Part shown: in pieces, positions 44,541 through 53,732 of the stretch
How the letters are laid out: the number at the start of each line of letters is the position of its first letter
How positions within the stretch are numbered: the stretch's first letter is position 1
NCBI GenBank assembly: GCA_020845695.1
Contig: JADLFG010000017.1
Location: 65,514-129,513, forward strand
Direction of reading: 5' to 3'
From: Thermoleophilia bacterium
Lineage (GTDB): Bacteria > Actinomycetota > Thermoleophilia > Gaiellales > Gaiellaceae
DNA: 64,000 bases
Made by a program: the position numbers and the translations under genes
The notes under the pieces: model-generated
What the model saw: the letters and a program-made list of their open reading frames with translations, nothing else
What the model was told of the DNA's origin: nothing
The model's database searches: none

Positions 44541-45818
44541 GTGAAGATTCTCCTCTGGCACGGCTACCTCCTCGGAGGCACCGGCTCGAATATCTACACG
44601 CGATCGCTCGCCCGCGCCTGGTCGCGGCTCGGCCATGACGTCGTCGTCTTCTGCCAGGATCCCCATCCCGAGCGCCACGACCTCGGCGGCGCGACGGTCG
44701 TACGCCCGGAGATCGGCGGCGTCCTGCCCGTGTTCGTGGTCGACCGCTACGAGGACCTCGAGGCCCGTCGCGTTCAGGATCTCTCGCCCGCCGAGCGGCA
44801 GCGGTTCGTCGACGCGAACGCGGCCGCGCTGCGCGAGCACCTTCCGGCCGGGCTCGTGTTCACGAACCACCTCCTGCTCGGCGGCCCCGTCGGCGCCGCC
44901 GCCGGCGTCCCCTACCAGGTCAAGGCGCACGGCTCGGAGCTCGAGTTCTCGCTGCGCGGCAACGAGGAGCTATGTGCTTGGACGCGGGCGACGCTCGCTC
45001 CCGCGACGGCGATCTACGCCGGCACCGAGCACGTGCGCCGCGTGATCGAGGACGTGCTCGGGCCCGGCCCGCACCTCGAGCGCGTGCGGATCGTCCCGCC
45101 CGGCGTCGACGTCGACGATTTCCGCCCGCGCCCACGCGCCGAGGCGCTCGCCGGCCTGCTCGCCGAGGCGGCGGCCGACCCGCCCAACCCGCCCGCCGCG
45201 CACGACCAGCGCCGCCCGGACGAGGGCAACGCGGCGCGGCTCGAGGCCTTCCTCGCCGGTGACGGGCCGACGATCGTCTTCGTCGGGCGGATCAGCCGGG
45301 AAAAGGGCGCGCACGTCCTCGTCGACGCGCTGCGCAGGCTGCGCGCGCCCGCCCGCACCGTCATGGCCGGCTGGGGCGACATCCGCGACGAGCTCGAGCG
45401 CGAGGCCGCCGGTCTACCCGTCCTCTTCACCGGCGCGCTCGAGCACCGCCACCTCGTGCACCTGTTCGCGCTCGCCGACGTCGCCGTCACCCCGTCGACG
45501 TTCCCCGAGGCGTTCGGCATGGTCGCCGCCGAGGCGGCGGCCTGCGGCGCGCCGCCCGTGGTCGCCCGCCACACCGGCCTCGCCGAGATCGCCGAGGGCC
45601 TCGAGGCCGAGTACCCGGCGCACCTGCGCGAGCTGACGAGCTTCGAGAGCGGCGGCGCGGCGGAGCTGGCGCGGGCCTTGGACGCGATCCTCGCGCTCGG
45701 CCCCGGCGACCGAGCGGCCCTGCGCGAGGCCGCCCGGCGGGCCGCCGTCGCCAGGTGGAGTTGGGAGCACGTCGCGGCTCTGATACTTTCGGCCGGATGG
45801 GAGACGCCCAGCGCCTGA
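44541..45818 (+). CDS. GT4-family glycosyltransferase
   Basis: 425 residues, GT-B fold. VKILLWHGYLLGGTGSNIYTRSLA is the N-terminal acceptor-side loop, IVFVGRISREKGAHVLVDALRRL starts the sugar-nucleotide domain, and FPEAFGMVAAEAAACGAPPVVA is the EX7E donor motif. Acceptor unknown; likely envelope glycan or glycolipid. The GTG start (44541) abuts the divergent sigma factor start; CACGTG spans the junction. The 3' end overlaps the YbdK gene by 22 bases. Confidence 0.85.
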   Translation: MKILLWHGYLLGGTGSNIYTRSLARAWSRLGHDVVVFCQDPHPERHDLGGATVVRPEIGGVLPVFVVDRYEDLEARRVQDLSPAERQRFVDANAAALREHLPAGLVFTNHLLLGGPVGAAAGVPYQVKAHGSELEFSLRGNEELCAWTRATLAPATAIYAGTEHVRRVIEDVLGPGPHLERVRIVPPGVDVDDFRPRPRAEALAGLLAEAAADPPNPPAAHDQRRPDEGNAARLEAFLAGDGPTIVFVGRISREKGAHVLVDALRRLRAPARTVMAGWGDIRDELEREAAGLPVLFTGALEHRHLVHLFALADVAVTPSTFPEAFGMVAAEAAACGAPPVVARHTGLAEIAEGLEAEYPAHLRELTSFESGGAAELARALDAILALGPGDRAALREAARRAAVARWSWEHVAALILSAGWETPSA

Positions 45819-46972
45819 GCCCGGACGAGCAGATCGCGCTCGCCCGCCAGCAGTTCGACGAGGGAACGGACTTCACGCTCGCGGTCGAGGAGGAGTACGC
45901 CCTGCTCGATCCGGGGACGCTCGGCCTCGCGCCACGCTTCGAGGAGCTGTTCGCGGCCGCGCGGGCGACCGAGCTCGGCGAGCACGTCGTGGGCGAGCTG
46001 ATCTCGTCCGAGATCGAGATCCGCACCGGGCGCTGCGAGACGTTCGAGGAGGCCGCGGCCAAGCTCGCCGAGCGGCGGGCGCAGCTACTCGCGCTCGCCG
46101 ACGCGCACGGCGTCGCGCTCGGGGCGACCGGGGCGCACCCGTGGAGCCCCTGGCGGGAGCAGTCGATCATCGACACGCCCCACTACCGGCGCAACGACGA
46201 GCTCCTGCGCTACGTCGTCTGGCGCAACAACACGTTCGGGCTGCACGTCCACGTCGGCATCCGCGGCGCCGACCGGGCCGTCAGGGTCTGCGACGCGCTG
46301 CGCAGCTACCTGCCCGACCTGCTCGCCCTCTCCGCCAGCTCCCCGTTCGTCGAGGACGTCTACACGCACCTCCACTCCGCCCGCACGCAGATCTTCACCC
46401 GCATGTTCCCGCGCTGCGGCGTCCCGGACGCGTTCGGGACCTGGCGCGAGTACGAGGAGTTCCTCCGCTTCCTCTACCGCACCGGCTCCGTCACCGAGCA
46501 CACGCAGCTCTGGTGGAGCGTCCGCTTGCACCTCGCCTACCCGACCGTGGAGATCCGGATCTGCGACGCCCAGCCGGAGCTCGCCGAGGCGAGAGCGCTG
46601 ACGGCGCTCGTCTACGCGCTCACCGCCCGGATCGCCCGGGCGCTCGACGAGGGCGAGGCGGTGCCGGTGCACCCGCACCGCCTGATCGAGGAGAACCTCT
46701 GGCGGGCGATCCGCCACGGCAGCTCGGGCGAGCTGATCGCGCTCGGCTCAGACCGCGTCCGGCCGGCGCGGCAGGCGCTCGAGGAGCTGGTCGAATGGGT
46801 GCGGCCGGTGGCCGAGGAGCTCGGGGCCGCGCCGTACCTGGTAATTCCGGCCGCGAACCCGGCCGAGCGGCAGATCGCGCGCTTCGAGCAGGGCGCCTCG
46901 CTGGGCGAGATCTACGCCGAGCAGGTCGCCCGCACCCGCGACCTCGCGGTCGGGGCGGCGCGCGGCGCCTGA
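45797..46972 (+). CDS. YbdK-family carboxylate-amine ligase (glutamate-cysteine ligase type 2)
   Basis: 391 residues. FTLAVEEEYALLDP, LISSEIEIRTGRCETFEEA, GATGAHPWSPWREQ and WRNNTFGLHVHVGIRGADRAVRV are signatures of the GCS2 family, which makes gamma-glutamyl or similar amide bonds with ATP. The role could be low-molecular-weight thiol or ergothioneine-like synthesis. TACTTT at 45784-45789, seven bases before the ATG, may give a leaderless transcript, although the gene also overlaps the glycosyltransferase. Confidence 0.88.
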   Translation: MGDAQRLSPDEQIALARQQFDEGTDFTLAVEEEYALLDPGTLGLAPRFEELFAAARATELGEHVVGELISSEIEIRTGRCETFEEAAAKLAERRAQLLALADAHGVALGATGAHPWSPWREQSIIDTPHYRRNDELLRYVVWRNNTFGLHVHVGIRGADRAVRVCDALRSYLPDLLALSASSPFVEDVYTHLHSARTQIFTRMFPRCGVPDAFGTWREYEEFLRFLYRTGSVTEHTQLWWSVRLHLAYPTVEIRICDAQPELAEARALTALVYALTARIARALDEGEAVPVHPHRLIEENLWRAIRHGSSGELIALGSDRVRPARQALEELVEWVRPVAEELGAAPYLVIPAANPAERQIARFEQGASLGEIYAEQVARTRDLAVGAARGA

Positions 46973-46977
46973 GAGCG

Positions 46978-47769
46978 GTGCCTGCGCCCGAGATCGGGAT
47001 CTTCGGCGGCTCCGGCCTCTACTCGTTCCTCGACGCCGCCGAGGAGGTCGCGCTCGACACCCCCTACGGTCGGCCGTCGGCAGCGGCGACGATCGGCGAG
47101 CTCGGCGGCCGTCCGGTCGCGTTCATGCCCCGGCACGGGCGCGATCACGAGCTGCCGCCGCACCGCATCAACTACCGGGCGAACGTGTGGGCGATGCGCG
47201 AGCTGGGCGTCCGCCGCCTGATCGGCCCGTGTGCCGCCGGGGCGCTGAAGGCGGAGCTCGAGCCCGGCGAGTTCGTCGTCTGCGACCAGTACGTCGACCG
47301 CACGAGCGGCCGGGCCGACACCTTCTACGACGGGCCCGAGACCACCCACGTCTCCGCCGCCGACCCGTACTGCCCGGAGCTTCGCTCGCTCGTCGCGGCG
47401 ACCGCCCGCGAGCTCGGCATCCGCGCCCGCGACCGGGGGACCGTGGTCGTCGTCCAGGGGCCCCGGTTCTCGACTCGCGCGGAGTCGGAGTGGTTCCAAA
47501 GCGCCGGCTGGGACGTCGTCAACATGACCGCCTACCCGGAGGCCCACCTCGCGCGCGAGCTCGAGCTCTGCTACGTGAGCGTCGCGATGGTCACCGACCA
47601 CGACGCGGGCGTTGGCGGCGTCGAGCCCGCGTCGAGCGAGACGGTGCTGCGGGTCTTCCGGGAGAACCTGGCGAAGCTGCGGGAGCTCCTGCTGGCCGTT
47701 GCGCCGCGGATCGGGCCGCAGTCGCCCGGCGATCCCTGCGCGACCGCTCTGCGCGAGGCGAGGCTCTGA
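46978..47769 (+). CDS. mtnP: S-methyl-5'-thioadenosine phosphorylase
   Basis: 263 residues from GTG 46978, six bases after the preceding stop codon. PEIGIFGGSGLYSFLD (phosphate loop), MPRHGRDHELPPHRINYRAN, GPCAAGALK, VVQGPRFSTRAESEWF and VNMTAYPEAHLAREL match MTA phosphorylases, and TDHDAG fits the MTAP rather than guanosine-type purine phosphorylase signature. Recycles methylthioadenosine from polyamine and SAM metabolism. A specificity shift towards other 6-aminopurine nucleosides is possible. Confidence 0.9.
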   Translation: MPAPEIGIFGGSGLYSFLDAAEEVALDTPYGRPSAAATIGELGGRPVAFMPRHGRDHELPPHRINYRANVWAMRELGVRRLIGPCAAGALKAELEPGEFVVCDQYVDRTSGRADTFYDGPETTHVSAADPYCPELRSLVAATARELGIRARDRGTVVVVQGPRFSTRAESEWFQSAGWDVVNMTAYPEAHLARELELCYVSVAMVTDHDAGVGGVEPASSETVLRVFRENLAKLRELLLAVAPRIGPQSPGDPCATALREARL

Positions 47770-47900
47770 GCCTGAATCCCGCAGCACGGGCACGGCGTCC
47801 GAACTTTGTGATAGAAATCCGCCCCGGCGCTTCTCGGCTTCTGACGCGGGGTTGAGGCAACTCTGACGAGGCTCGGGGCGCCCTGTTTGTGCAAGCGACG

Positions 47901-49955
47901 ATGGGCGGGACCGTGACCGACTTCTTCCAGAACCACTCCGTGCTGTTCGCTCTCCTCGCCGCCGGCCTCAGCGTGGTCTGGGGCGTCGGCCTGACCGTGT
48001 GGCTCCTGAAGCTCCCGGCCGGCAGCTCCCGGATGCAGGAGATCTCGCGTGCCGTCCAGCAGGGCGCCGCCGCGTACCTGCGCCGCCAATACACGACGAT
48101 CGCCGGCGTCGCCGTCGTGATCTTCCTCGGGATCGGCTTCTGGAACGACCTCGGCTGGGGCACCGCGGTCGGCTTCCTGATCGGTGCTGCCTTCTCCGCC
48201 GCGGCCGGCTTCGCCGGGATGAACGTGGCGGTGCGCGCGAACGTGCGCACCGCCGAGGCCGCGAAGGGCGGGATCAAGCCTGCGCTCCAGGTGGCGTTCC
48301 GGGCCGGCTCGGTCACCGGCCTCTTCGTCGTCGGGCTCGGCCTGCTCGGCGTCGCCGCGTACTACGGCATCCTCACGAGCTGGTTCGACCGGAGCGCCCA
48401 GGACGCGACGCGCGACCTGATCGGTCTCGCCTTCGGCGGCTCGCTGATCTCCGTGTTCGCGCGGCTCGGCGGCGGTATCTTCACGAAGGCCGCCGACGTC
48501 GGCGCCGACCTCGTCGGCAAGATCGAGGCGGGCATCCCCGAGGACGACCCGCGCAACCCGGCCGTGATCGCGGACAACGTCGGCGACAACGTCGGCGACT
48601 GCGCGGGCATGGCCGCCGACCTGTTCGAGACGTACGCCGTCACCGCCGTCGCCGTCATGTTCCTCGGGGCGGTCAACTTCCCCGCGACCGGGATCGTCAG
48701 CTACCCGCTCGCGATCGGCGGCGTCGCGATCGTCGCCTCGATCATCGGCACGTTCTTCGCCCGGATCGGGCGCAGCGGCTCGATCATGAACGCGCTCTAC
48801 AAGAGCGTCGCCGTCGCCACCGTGCTCGCTGGGATCGGCTTCATCCCGATCACGCTGGCGTTCGACGGCGACGCGTTCGGCTTCTGGGAGCTCTACGGCT
48901 CCGCGCTGATCGGCCTCGGCGTCACGTTCGCGCTCGTCGGCATCACCGAGTACTACACGGGCAGCCGCTGGAATCCCGTCAAGTCGATCTCGAAGGCCTC
49001 GACGACGGGCCACGCGACCAACATCATCGAGGGGCTCGCGGTGGGCATGCAGGCGACCGCGGCGCCCGTGATCGTGATCGCCGTCGCGATCGTGGCCGCG
49101 AACGAGGTCGCGGGACTCTTCGGCGTCGGGATCGCGGTGATGGCCCAGCTCGCGATGACCGGCCTGATCGTCGCCCTCGACGCCTACGGGCCCGTCACGG
49201 ACAACGCGGGCGGGATCGCGGAGATGGCCGAGCTCGACGAGTCCGTGCGCGGCGTCACCGACCCGCTCGATGCGGTCGGGAACACGACGAAGGCGGTCAC
49301 GAAGGGCTACGCGATCGGCTCGGCCGGGCTCGCGGCGCTCGTGCTGTTCGATGGGTTCACCTCCGAGCTCGACGACCGCGGCTTCACCGTCTCGTTCTCG
49401 CTCTCGGACGCCTGGGTGATCGCCGGGCTGTTCATCGGCGGCCTGATGCCGTTCCTCTTCTCCTCGCTCGCGATGCAGGCCGTCGGCCGCGTCGGCGCCC
49501 AGGTCGTCCAGGAGGTGCGCAGGCAGTTTCGGGAGATCCCCGGCATCCTCGAGGGCACGGGTAAGCCGGAGTACGGGCACGCGGTCGACATCGTCACCGG
49601 CGCCGCGATCAAGAACATGATGCTGCCGAGCGCGATCCCCGTCGCGTTCCCGATCGTCGTCGGGATCATCAAGCCGGAGATGCTCGGTGGGCTGCTGATC
49701 GGCACGATCGTGACCGGGATCTTCCTCGCGATCGCCATGACCTCGGGCGGCGGCGCCTGGGACAACGCGAAGAAGCTGATCGAGGACGGAGCGTTCGGCG
49801 GCAAGGGCTCGGACGCCCACGCCGCGGCCGTCACCGGAGACACCGTCGGCGACCCCTACAAGGACACTGCCGGACCGGCGATCAACCCGATGATCAAGAT
49901 CACGAACATCGTCGCGATCCTGATGATCCCGCTGATCGTCTCGATTCACGGCTAG
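47901..49955 (+). CDS. hppA: Membrane H+-translocating pyrophosphatase, K+-independent type
   Basis: About 684 residues, about 16 membrane helices. Couples PPi hydrolysis to proton export. Catalytic motifs: [37 protein letters not shown], and the C-terminal GGAWDNAKK. In [14 protein letters not shown] the Lys replaces the Ala found in K+-dependent enzymes, so this should be the K+-insensitive type. The start is ATG 47901 (GTG 47889 in frame); no Shine-Dalgarno is seen. The 130-base upstream gap (47770-47900) has an AT-richer patch around 47805-47820 that may hold the promoter. Confidence 0.94.
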   Translation: MGGTVTDFFQNHSVLFALLAAGLSVVWGVGLTVWLLKLPAGSSRMQEISRAVQQGAAAYLRRQYTTIAGVAVVIFLGIGFWNDLGWGTAVGFLIGAAFSAAAGFAGMNVAVRANVRTAEAAKGGIKPALQVAFRAGSVTGLFVVGLGLLGVAAYYGILTSWFDRSAQDATRDLIGLAFGGSLISVFARLGGGIFTKAADVGADLVGKIEAGIPEDDPRNPAVIADNVGDNVGDCAGMAADLFETYAVTAVAVMFLGAVNFPATGIVSYPLAIGGVAIVASIIGTFFARIGRSGSIMNALYKSVAVATVLAGIGFIPITLAFDGDAFGFWELYGSALIGLGVTFALVGITEYYTGSRWNPVKSISKASTTGHATNIIEGLAVGMQATAAPVIVIAVAIVAANEVAGLFGVGIAVMAQLAMTGLIVALDAYGPVTDNAGGIAEMAELDESVRGVTDPLDAVGNTTKAVTKGYAIGSAGLAALVLFDGFTSELDDRGFTVSFSLSDAWVIAGLFIGGLMPFLFSSLAMQAVGRVGAQVVQEVRRQFREIPGILEGTGKPEYGHAVDIVTGAAIKNMMLPSAIPVAFPIVVGIIKPEMLGGLLIGTIVTGIFLAIAMTSGGGAWDNAKKLIEDGAFGGKGSDAHAAAVTGDTVGDPYKDTAGPAINPMIKITNIVAILMIPLIVSIHG

Positions 49956-49971
49956 CTCCGGGCCCGGCTCG

Positions 49972-50247
49972 ATGGACGGCAAGGTCGGCGACACGATCCT
50001 GATGAGGGTCAAGAATCGGCGGATCGCCCCCGCCGCCCGTCAGGGCACGATCGAGGAGGTGCTCGGGCCCGGGCGCTTTCTCGTCCGCTGGGGCGACGGG
50101 CGGGCGACCACGGTCGCGGCGCTGCCCGACGCGTTCGAGATCGTCCCGGCCGGCAAGGCCGTGCCGAAGGCGAAGAAGGCGGCCTCCTGGCCGCCGGCAC
50201 CGAAGCCGCCGGCGCTGCGCGGGGCGAAGAGGAAGAAGAAGGCCTGA
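49972..50247 (+). CDS. DUF1918-like small basic protein
   Basis: 91 residues. VGDTILMRVKNRRIAPAARQGTIEEVLGPGRFLVRWGDGRATTVAALPDA is the SH3-like core seen in actinobacterial DUF1918 proteins. A Lys/Pro/Ala-rich tail ends in KRKKK and could bind nucleic acid. Function unknown. It follows hppA after 16 bases, so it is probably co-transcribed. Confidence 0.72.
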   Translation: MDGKVGDTILMRVKNRRIAPAARQGTIEEVLGPGRFLVRWGDGRATTVAALPDAFEIVPAGKAVPKAKKAASWPPAPKPPALRGAKRKKKA

Positions 50248-50250
50248 GGG

Positions 50251-50264
50251 CCTGTCCGGACAGG
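50251..50264. terminator. Palindrome after the DUF1918 gene
   Basis: CCTGTCCGGACAGG, a perfect 14-base palindrome three bases after the stop. A second GC dyad (GGCCGGCCCGGCC) follows at about 50273. The position suggests a terminator before the oxidoreductase gene. Confidence 0.4.
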
Positions 50265-50312
50265 CACCGAGCGGCCGGCCCGGCCGTCTAAGGCTGCTGG
50301 TACCCTCCCGGC

Positions 50313-52412
50313 ATGGCGGCCACGGTGCGCGGTGCCTGCCCGCTCGACTGCCCGGACACGTGCTCCTGGCTCGTGACCGTCGAGGGCGGGCGCGCCGTCG
50401 CGCTGCGCGGCGACCGGGATCACCCGTTCACGCGGGGCGCGCTCTGCGGCAAGGTCAACCACTACCTCGACGGCCTCGACGCGGCTGACCGGGTGCTCCA
50501 GCCGCTGCGGCGGATCGGAGCCAAGGGGGAGGGACGGTTCGAGCGGGTCTCCTGGGAGGAGGCGCTCGAGCTGGTCGCCGGCGGCCTGCGCGGCGCGATC
50601 GACCGGCACGGCCCCCAGTCGGTTCTCCCGTTCTACTTCGCGGGCACCATGGGCCTCGTCCAGGGCACCGTGATGGGGGAGCGGCTGTTCGGGGCGCTCG
50701 GCGCGTCCCGGCTCGGCCTGACCATCTGCACCGGCGCCGCCAGGGCCGCCGTGCGCGCCACGTTCGGAGGCTACGTCGGTCCCCACCCGGAGGACATGCC
50801 GCACGCGAAGCTCGTCATCCTCTGGGGCGCCAGCCTGCTGTCGACGAACGTCCACCAGTGGCGGCTCGTGCTCGAGGCGCGGGAACGGGGCGCCCGCGTG
50901 GTCACGATCGACCCGCTGCGGACCGACACCGCGAGGCGCTCGGACGAGCACCTCGCTCCCCTGCCGGGAACCGACGCGGCGCTCGCGCTCGGCCTGATGC
51001 GCGCCGTGCTCGACGCGGGCGCCGCCGACCGCGACTGGCTCGAGCGCCACACGATTGGCTGGCCCGAGCTGGAGGAGCGGCTCGGCGAGTGGCCGGTCGA
51101 GCGGGCTGCCCGCGTCTGCGGGCTCGAGGAGCGGGAGGTGCGGAGGCTCGGCGAGCGGCTCGCCGCGACCCGCCCGACGATGATCAGGCTCGGTCTCGGC
51201 CTCCAGCGTCACTCGGGCGGGGCGGCAGCCTACCGGGCGATCTGCGCGCTTCCCGCCGTCACGGGCGACTGGCGCCACGTCGGCGGCGGTGTGGTCACGC
51301 TCACCTCCGGGCAGCTGCTCGTCCAGGACCGCCTCGCGGCGGCGCCGCCCGACCTGCCCCGCCCGCCGGCTCGCACGGTCAACATGTCGCGCCTCGCCGA
51401 GGCGCTGACCGAGCTCGATGACCCGCCCGTGTCGGCGCTCGTCGTCTACGACTCGAATCCGGCCGCCACGTCCGCCGACCAGGTCCGGGTGCGCCGGGGG
51501 CTGGCTCGTGAGGATCTCTTCACGGTCGTGCTGGAGCAGCGCCTCACCGACACGACCGACTACGCGGACGTCGTCCTGCCCGCGACGATGCAGCCGGAGC
51601 ACGCGGATCTCCACGTCGGCTACGGGCACCACTACGTCGCCTGGAACGAGCCGGCCGTGGCCGCGGCCGGCGAGTGCCTCCCGAACGCCGAGATCTTCCG
51701 CCGGATCGCGGCCGCGCTCGGGCTCGGCCATCCGCGCCTGCGCGACTCCGACGTCGAGGTCGCCCGCCAACTGCTCGACACGCCCGAGTGCCGCACCGCC
51801 GGGATCACGCTCGAGCGGCTGCGGGAGCGTGGCTGGCTGCGGGCCGGGACAATCGAGCGGGGCACGGCCCCGTATGCGGACGGCGGCTTTCCGAATGCGT
51901 CCGGCAAGGTCGAGCTCGTCTCCGAGTCGCTTCGCGCCGCGGGCCACGATCCGCTCGTCGGCTACGTGCCGCCGGTCGAGATCGCGGACGACGAGCTGGC
52001 CAGTCGCTACCCGCTCGTCCTCGTCTCGCCCGCGGGCCGGTTCATGACGAGCTCCTCGTTCGGCTCCCAGCCGTGGCATCGCCTGAAGAGCGGTCCGCCG
52101 CGGGTGCACCTGGATCCCGGGGACGCGGCTGTCCGAGGGATCGAGACCGGCGACGAGGTGCGGGTCGGTAACGACCGCGGCTCGTTCCTCGCCGAGGCGG
52201 TCGTCGACGACACGGCCCGCCCGGGCGTCGCCTGCACGCTCAAGGCGCCGTGGGCGAAGCTCAGCCCCGGCGGCACGACCGTGAACGCGACCACGCCGGA
52301 GCGCGACTCGGATGCGGGCGGGGGACCCACCTACCACGACAACCGCGTCGAGGTCGTGCGCGTCCGGGCGCGGCGGCCGGCAGCACGCGAGGCCGAGGCC
52401 GCGGCCGTCTGA
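50313..52412 (+). CDS. Molybdopterin-dependent oxidoreductase (formate dehydrogenase/DMSO reductase superfamily)
   Basis: 699 residues. The N-terminal [4Fe-4S] motif is Cys9, Cys13, Cys17 and Cys45 (CX3CX3CX27C). Molybdopterin-binding parts follow: LPFYFAGTMGLVQG, LTICTGAARAAVRATFGG (the Cys may ligate Mo), VILWGASLLSTNVHQW, VVTIDPLRTDTA and the C-terminal cap PRVHLDPGDAAVRGIETGDEVRV. No Tat signal, so cytoplasmic. No partner subunits are adjacent, so electron acceptor and substrate are unclear. TACCCT (50301-50306), six bases before the ATG, points to a leaderless mRNA. Confidence 0.9.
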   Translation: MAATVRGACPLDCPDTCSWLVTVEGGRAVALRGDRDHPFTRGALCGKVNHYLDGLDAADRVLQPLRRIGAKGEGRFERVSWEEALELVAGGLRGAIDRHGPQSVLPFYFAGTMGLVQGTVMGERLFGALGASRLGLTICTGAARAAVRATFGGYVGPHPEDMPHAKLVILWGASLLSTNVHQWRLVLEARERGARVVTIDPLRTDTARRSDEHLAPLPGTDAALALGLMRAVLDAGAADRDWLERHTIGWPELEERLGEWPVERAARVCGLEEREVRRLGERLAATRPTMIRLGLGLQRHSGGAAAYRAICALPAVTGDWRHVGGGVVTLTSGQLLVQDRLAAAPPDLPRPPARTVNMSRLAEALTELDDPPVSALVVYDSNPAATSADQVRVRRGLAREDLFTVVLEQRLTDTTDYADVVLPATMQPEHADLHVGYGHHYVAWNEPAVAAAGECLPNAEIFRRIAAALGLGHPRLRDSDVEVARQLLDTPECRTAGITLERLRERGWLRAGTIERGTAPYADGGFPNASGKVELVSESLRAAGHDPLVGYVPPVEIADDELASRYPLVLVSPAGRFMTSSSFGSQPWHRLKSGPPRVHLDPGDAAVRGIETGDEVRVGNDRGSFLAEAVVDDTARPGVACTLKAPWAKLSPGGTTVNATTPERDSDAGGGPTYHDNRVEVVRVRARRPAAREAEAAAV

Positions 52413-52413
52413 G

Positions 52414-52635
52414 CTAGCTCCGCCGGCGCACCTGAGGTCCCTGGCTGCCCAGCGCGGCGTACGCGAGCGCTTGGAGCGACTCGTTCAGGGTCTTCAGCTC
52501 GTGCGCGATCCGAAGCAGCGCCTCCGCCGAGTCGAGCCGTGAGTTGAGGACGTGCACCTCGTGGCAGAGCAGATCGAGCCGCTCGAGGATCGCATCGAGC
52601 TGGCGGTCGTCGAGGTGCTGGCGCGGCTCGGTCAC
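52414..52635 (-). CDS. Small predicted coiled-coil protein
   Basis: 73 residues from GTG 52635. Almost entirely helical with heptad-like Leu spacing: LDAILERLDLLCHEVHVLNSRLDSAEALLRIAHELKTLNESL. Unknown family, possibly a partner or adaptor. On the minus strand TACGAT (52643-52648) lies seven bases before the start, matching the leaderless pattern, and the VanZ gene has the identical hexamer six bases before its start. Confidence 0.55.
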   Translation of the reverse strand: MTEPRQHLDDRQLDAILERLDLLCHEVHVLNSRLDSAEALLRIAHELKTLNESLQALAYAALGSQGPQVRRRS

Positions 52636-52652
52636 CTGTCTGATCGTACGCG

Positions 52653-53135
52653 CTACCCGGCCGCGAGAGCGACCAGCTCAGCGGCGCTCGCGGCGACGGC
52701 GGCGCCGGCGCCGAGCCGCCCGAGCAGCCGCTCGCGGGCACCGCGGCCCGTCTCGAGCGTGTCGACCCGGCGGGCCGCCCCGAGCTGCGCGAGCGCGACC
52801 CGGGCGAGCTCCTCCGGCGCGTCCGTGAAGACGCCGACGCGCCAGCCGGCGGCTGCGAGCCGGCGGAGCGCCGCGCTCGCGGCTCCGCTCGGGCGCAGGT
52901 ACACGGGGGCGTGATCCTCCGCGAACCGCTCGAGCGCGGAGCGCCAATCGCCGATGCCGGCGGACGCCCAGCCGTCGAGGGCATCGGCGGCGGCGGCACG
53001 GTCGGCGGGGAGGCTGCCGACGTCGAGCTCCGCGATCGAGCGGAACCGCCGGGCCGCGTCCTCGAGGAACGCCTGCCAGAGGGCGCGCGTGTCCCCGAGC
53101 GCCCCGTCGAGGTCGATCGCGACGGCCCTCGTCAT
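52653..53135 (-). CDS. HAD-superfamily hydrolase
   Basis: 160 residues from ATG 53135. AVAIDLDGALGDT is HAD motif I (nucleophile Asp and acid Asp), GVFTDAPEEL motif II, and a reduced C-terminal end (GRGARERLLGRLGAG) supplies a weak motif III. Likely a small phosphatase or phosphoglycolate-type enzyme, with a degenerate motif IV. The start overlaps the VanZ gene stop (ATGA). Confidence 0.72.
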   Translation of the reverse strand: MTRAVAIDLDGALGDTRALWQAFLEDAARRFRSIAELDVGSLPADRAAAADALDGWASAGIGDWRSALERFAEDHAPVYLRPSGAASAALRRLAAAGWRVGVFTDAPEELARVALAQLGAARRVDTLETGRGARERLLGRLGAGAAVAASAAELVALAAG

Positions 53136-53485
53136 CGCCGGCGCCGCCAGAGGAAGAGCACCGCCACCCCGATCAGCGCGCCCGCGGTGTCGACCGCCCA
53201 GTCCAGCGCGGCCGCCTGGCGACCCGGGACGAACGCCTGGTGCAGCTCGTCGGTGGCCGCGTACGCCGACGCGGCGGCGACGGCGAGCGGCGAGCGGCCG
53301 AGCGCCCGCCAGAGCAGGGCAGCCAGGATCGCGAACTCGGTGGCGTGCGCGAGCTTGCGCAGCACGAGATCCCAGACGCCGAGACCGGTGCCGAGGCTGG
53401 GGATCGACGAGAACGCGAAGATCACGGCCGCCCACGTGAGCACGGGCAGCCAGAGGCGCGCGCGGCTGCGGGCGACGGTGACCAT
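53132..53485 (-). CDS. VanZ-family membrane protein
   Basis: 117 residues, four helices. WLPVLTWAAVIFAFSSIPSL, RKLAHATEFAILAALLWRAL, AYAATDELHQAFVPGR and DWAVDTAGALIGVAVLFL are VanZ signatures (conserved His and the DELHQ motif). VanZ proteins modestly raise teicoplanin resistance; most chromosomal copies have no assigned role. TACGAT (53492-53497, minus strand) lies six bases upstream of the ATG. Confidence 0.85.
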   Translation of the reverse strand: MVTVARSRARLWLPVLTWAAVIFAFSSIPSLGTGLGVWDLVLRKLAHATEFAILAALLWRALGRSPLAVAAASAYAATDELHQAFVPGRQAAALDWAVDTAGALIGVAVLFLWRRRR

Positions 53486-53530
53486 CTCCTAATCGTACGG
53501 ACGCGGCCGGCCCGGCTTCCCCGGGGGTGC

Positions 53531-53536
53531 TAACCT
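53531..53536 (+). promoter_or_regulatory. -10 element for the riboswitch-led operon
   Basis: TAACCT immediately upstream of the riboswitch, with transcription expected from about 53543. It lies in the 247-base gap between the divergent VanZ gene and the first operon gene. Confidence 0.45.
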
Positions 53537-53541
53537 CCCGG

Positions 53542-53712
53542 ATGACAACCGCATAGGGCGAGCGGTCCAGGGAAGCCGGTGCAAGTCCGGCGCGGTCCCG
53601 CCGCTGTGAGGGGAGATGCCCGTCCGCCGAGGTGCCACTGGCCGAGTGCCGGGAAGGCGGCGGAGGGGGGAGCCCCGAGCCAGAAGACCTGTCGCGCGCC
53701 CCGCACCCGTTC
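53542..53712 (+). ncRNA. Cobalamin (vitamin B12) riboswitch
   Basis: The conserved core is plain: AACCGCATAGGG near the 5' side, GGGAAGCCGGTGCAAGTCCG at 53570-53589, GCGGTCCCGCCGCTGTGA after it, and the B12 box GAGCCAGAAGACCTG at 53677-53691. The arms around GCCGGTGCAAGTCCGGC form the P5/L5-type hairpin. Downstream the ribosome site (GAAGGAGG, 53721-53728) would be masked when adenosylcobalamin binds, so translation control is likely. It precedes six genes that look like a B12 import system. Confidence 0.93.
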
Positions 53713-53732
53713 CCCTCGAGGAAGGAGGAAAT

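Noticed and set aside
47805..47825. TTGTGATAGAAATC as a Rex operator upstream of hppA
   Set aside because: Only one half-site fits (TTGTGA); the inverted half TCACAA is missing.
47571..50012. An 813-codon minus-strand frame opposite hppA
   Set aside because: Composition (long runs of Asp, Arg, Gly, Val) is that of an antisense shadow; hppA has all family motifs.
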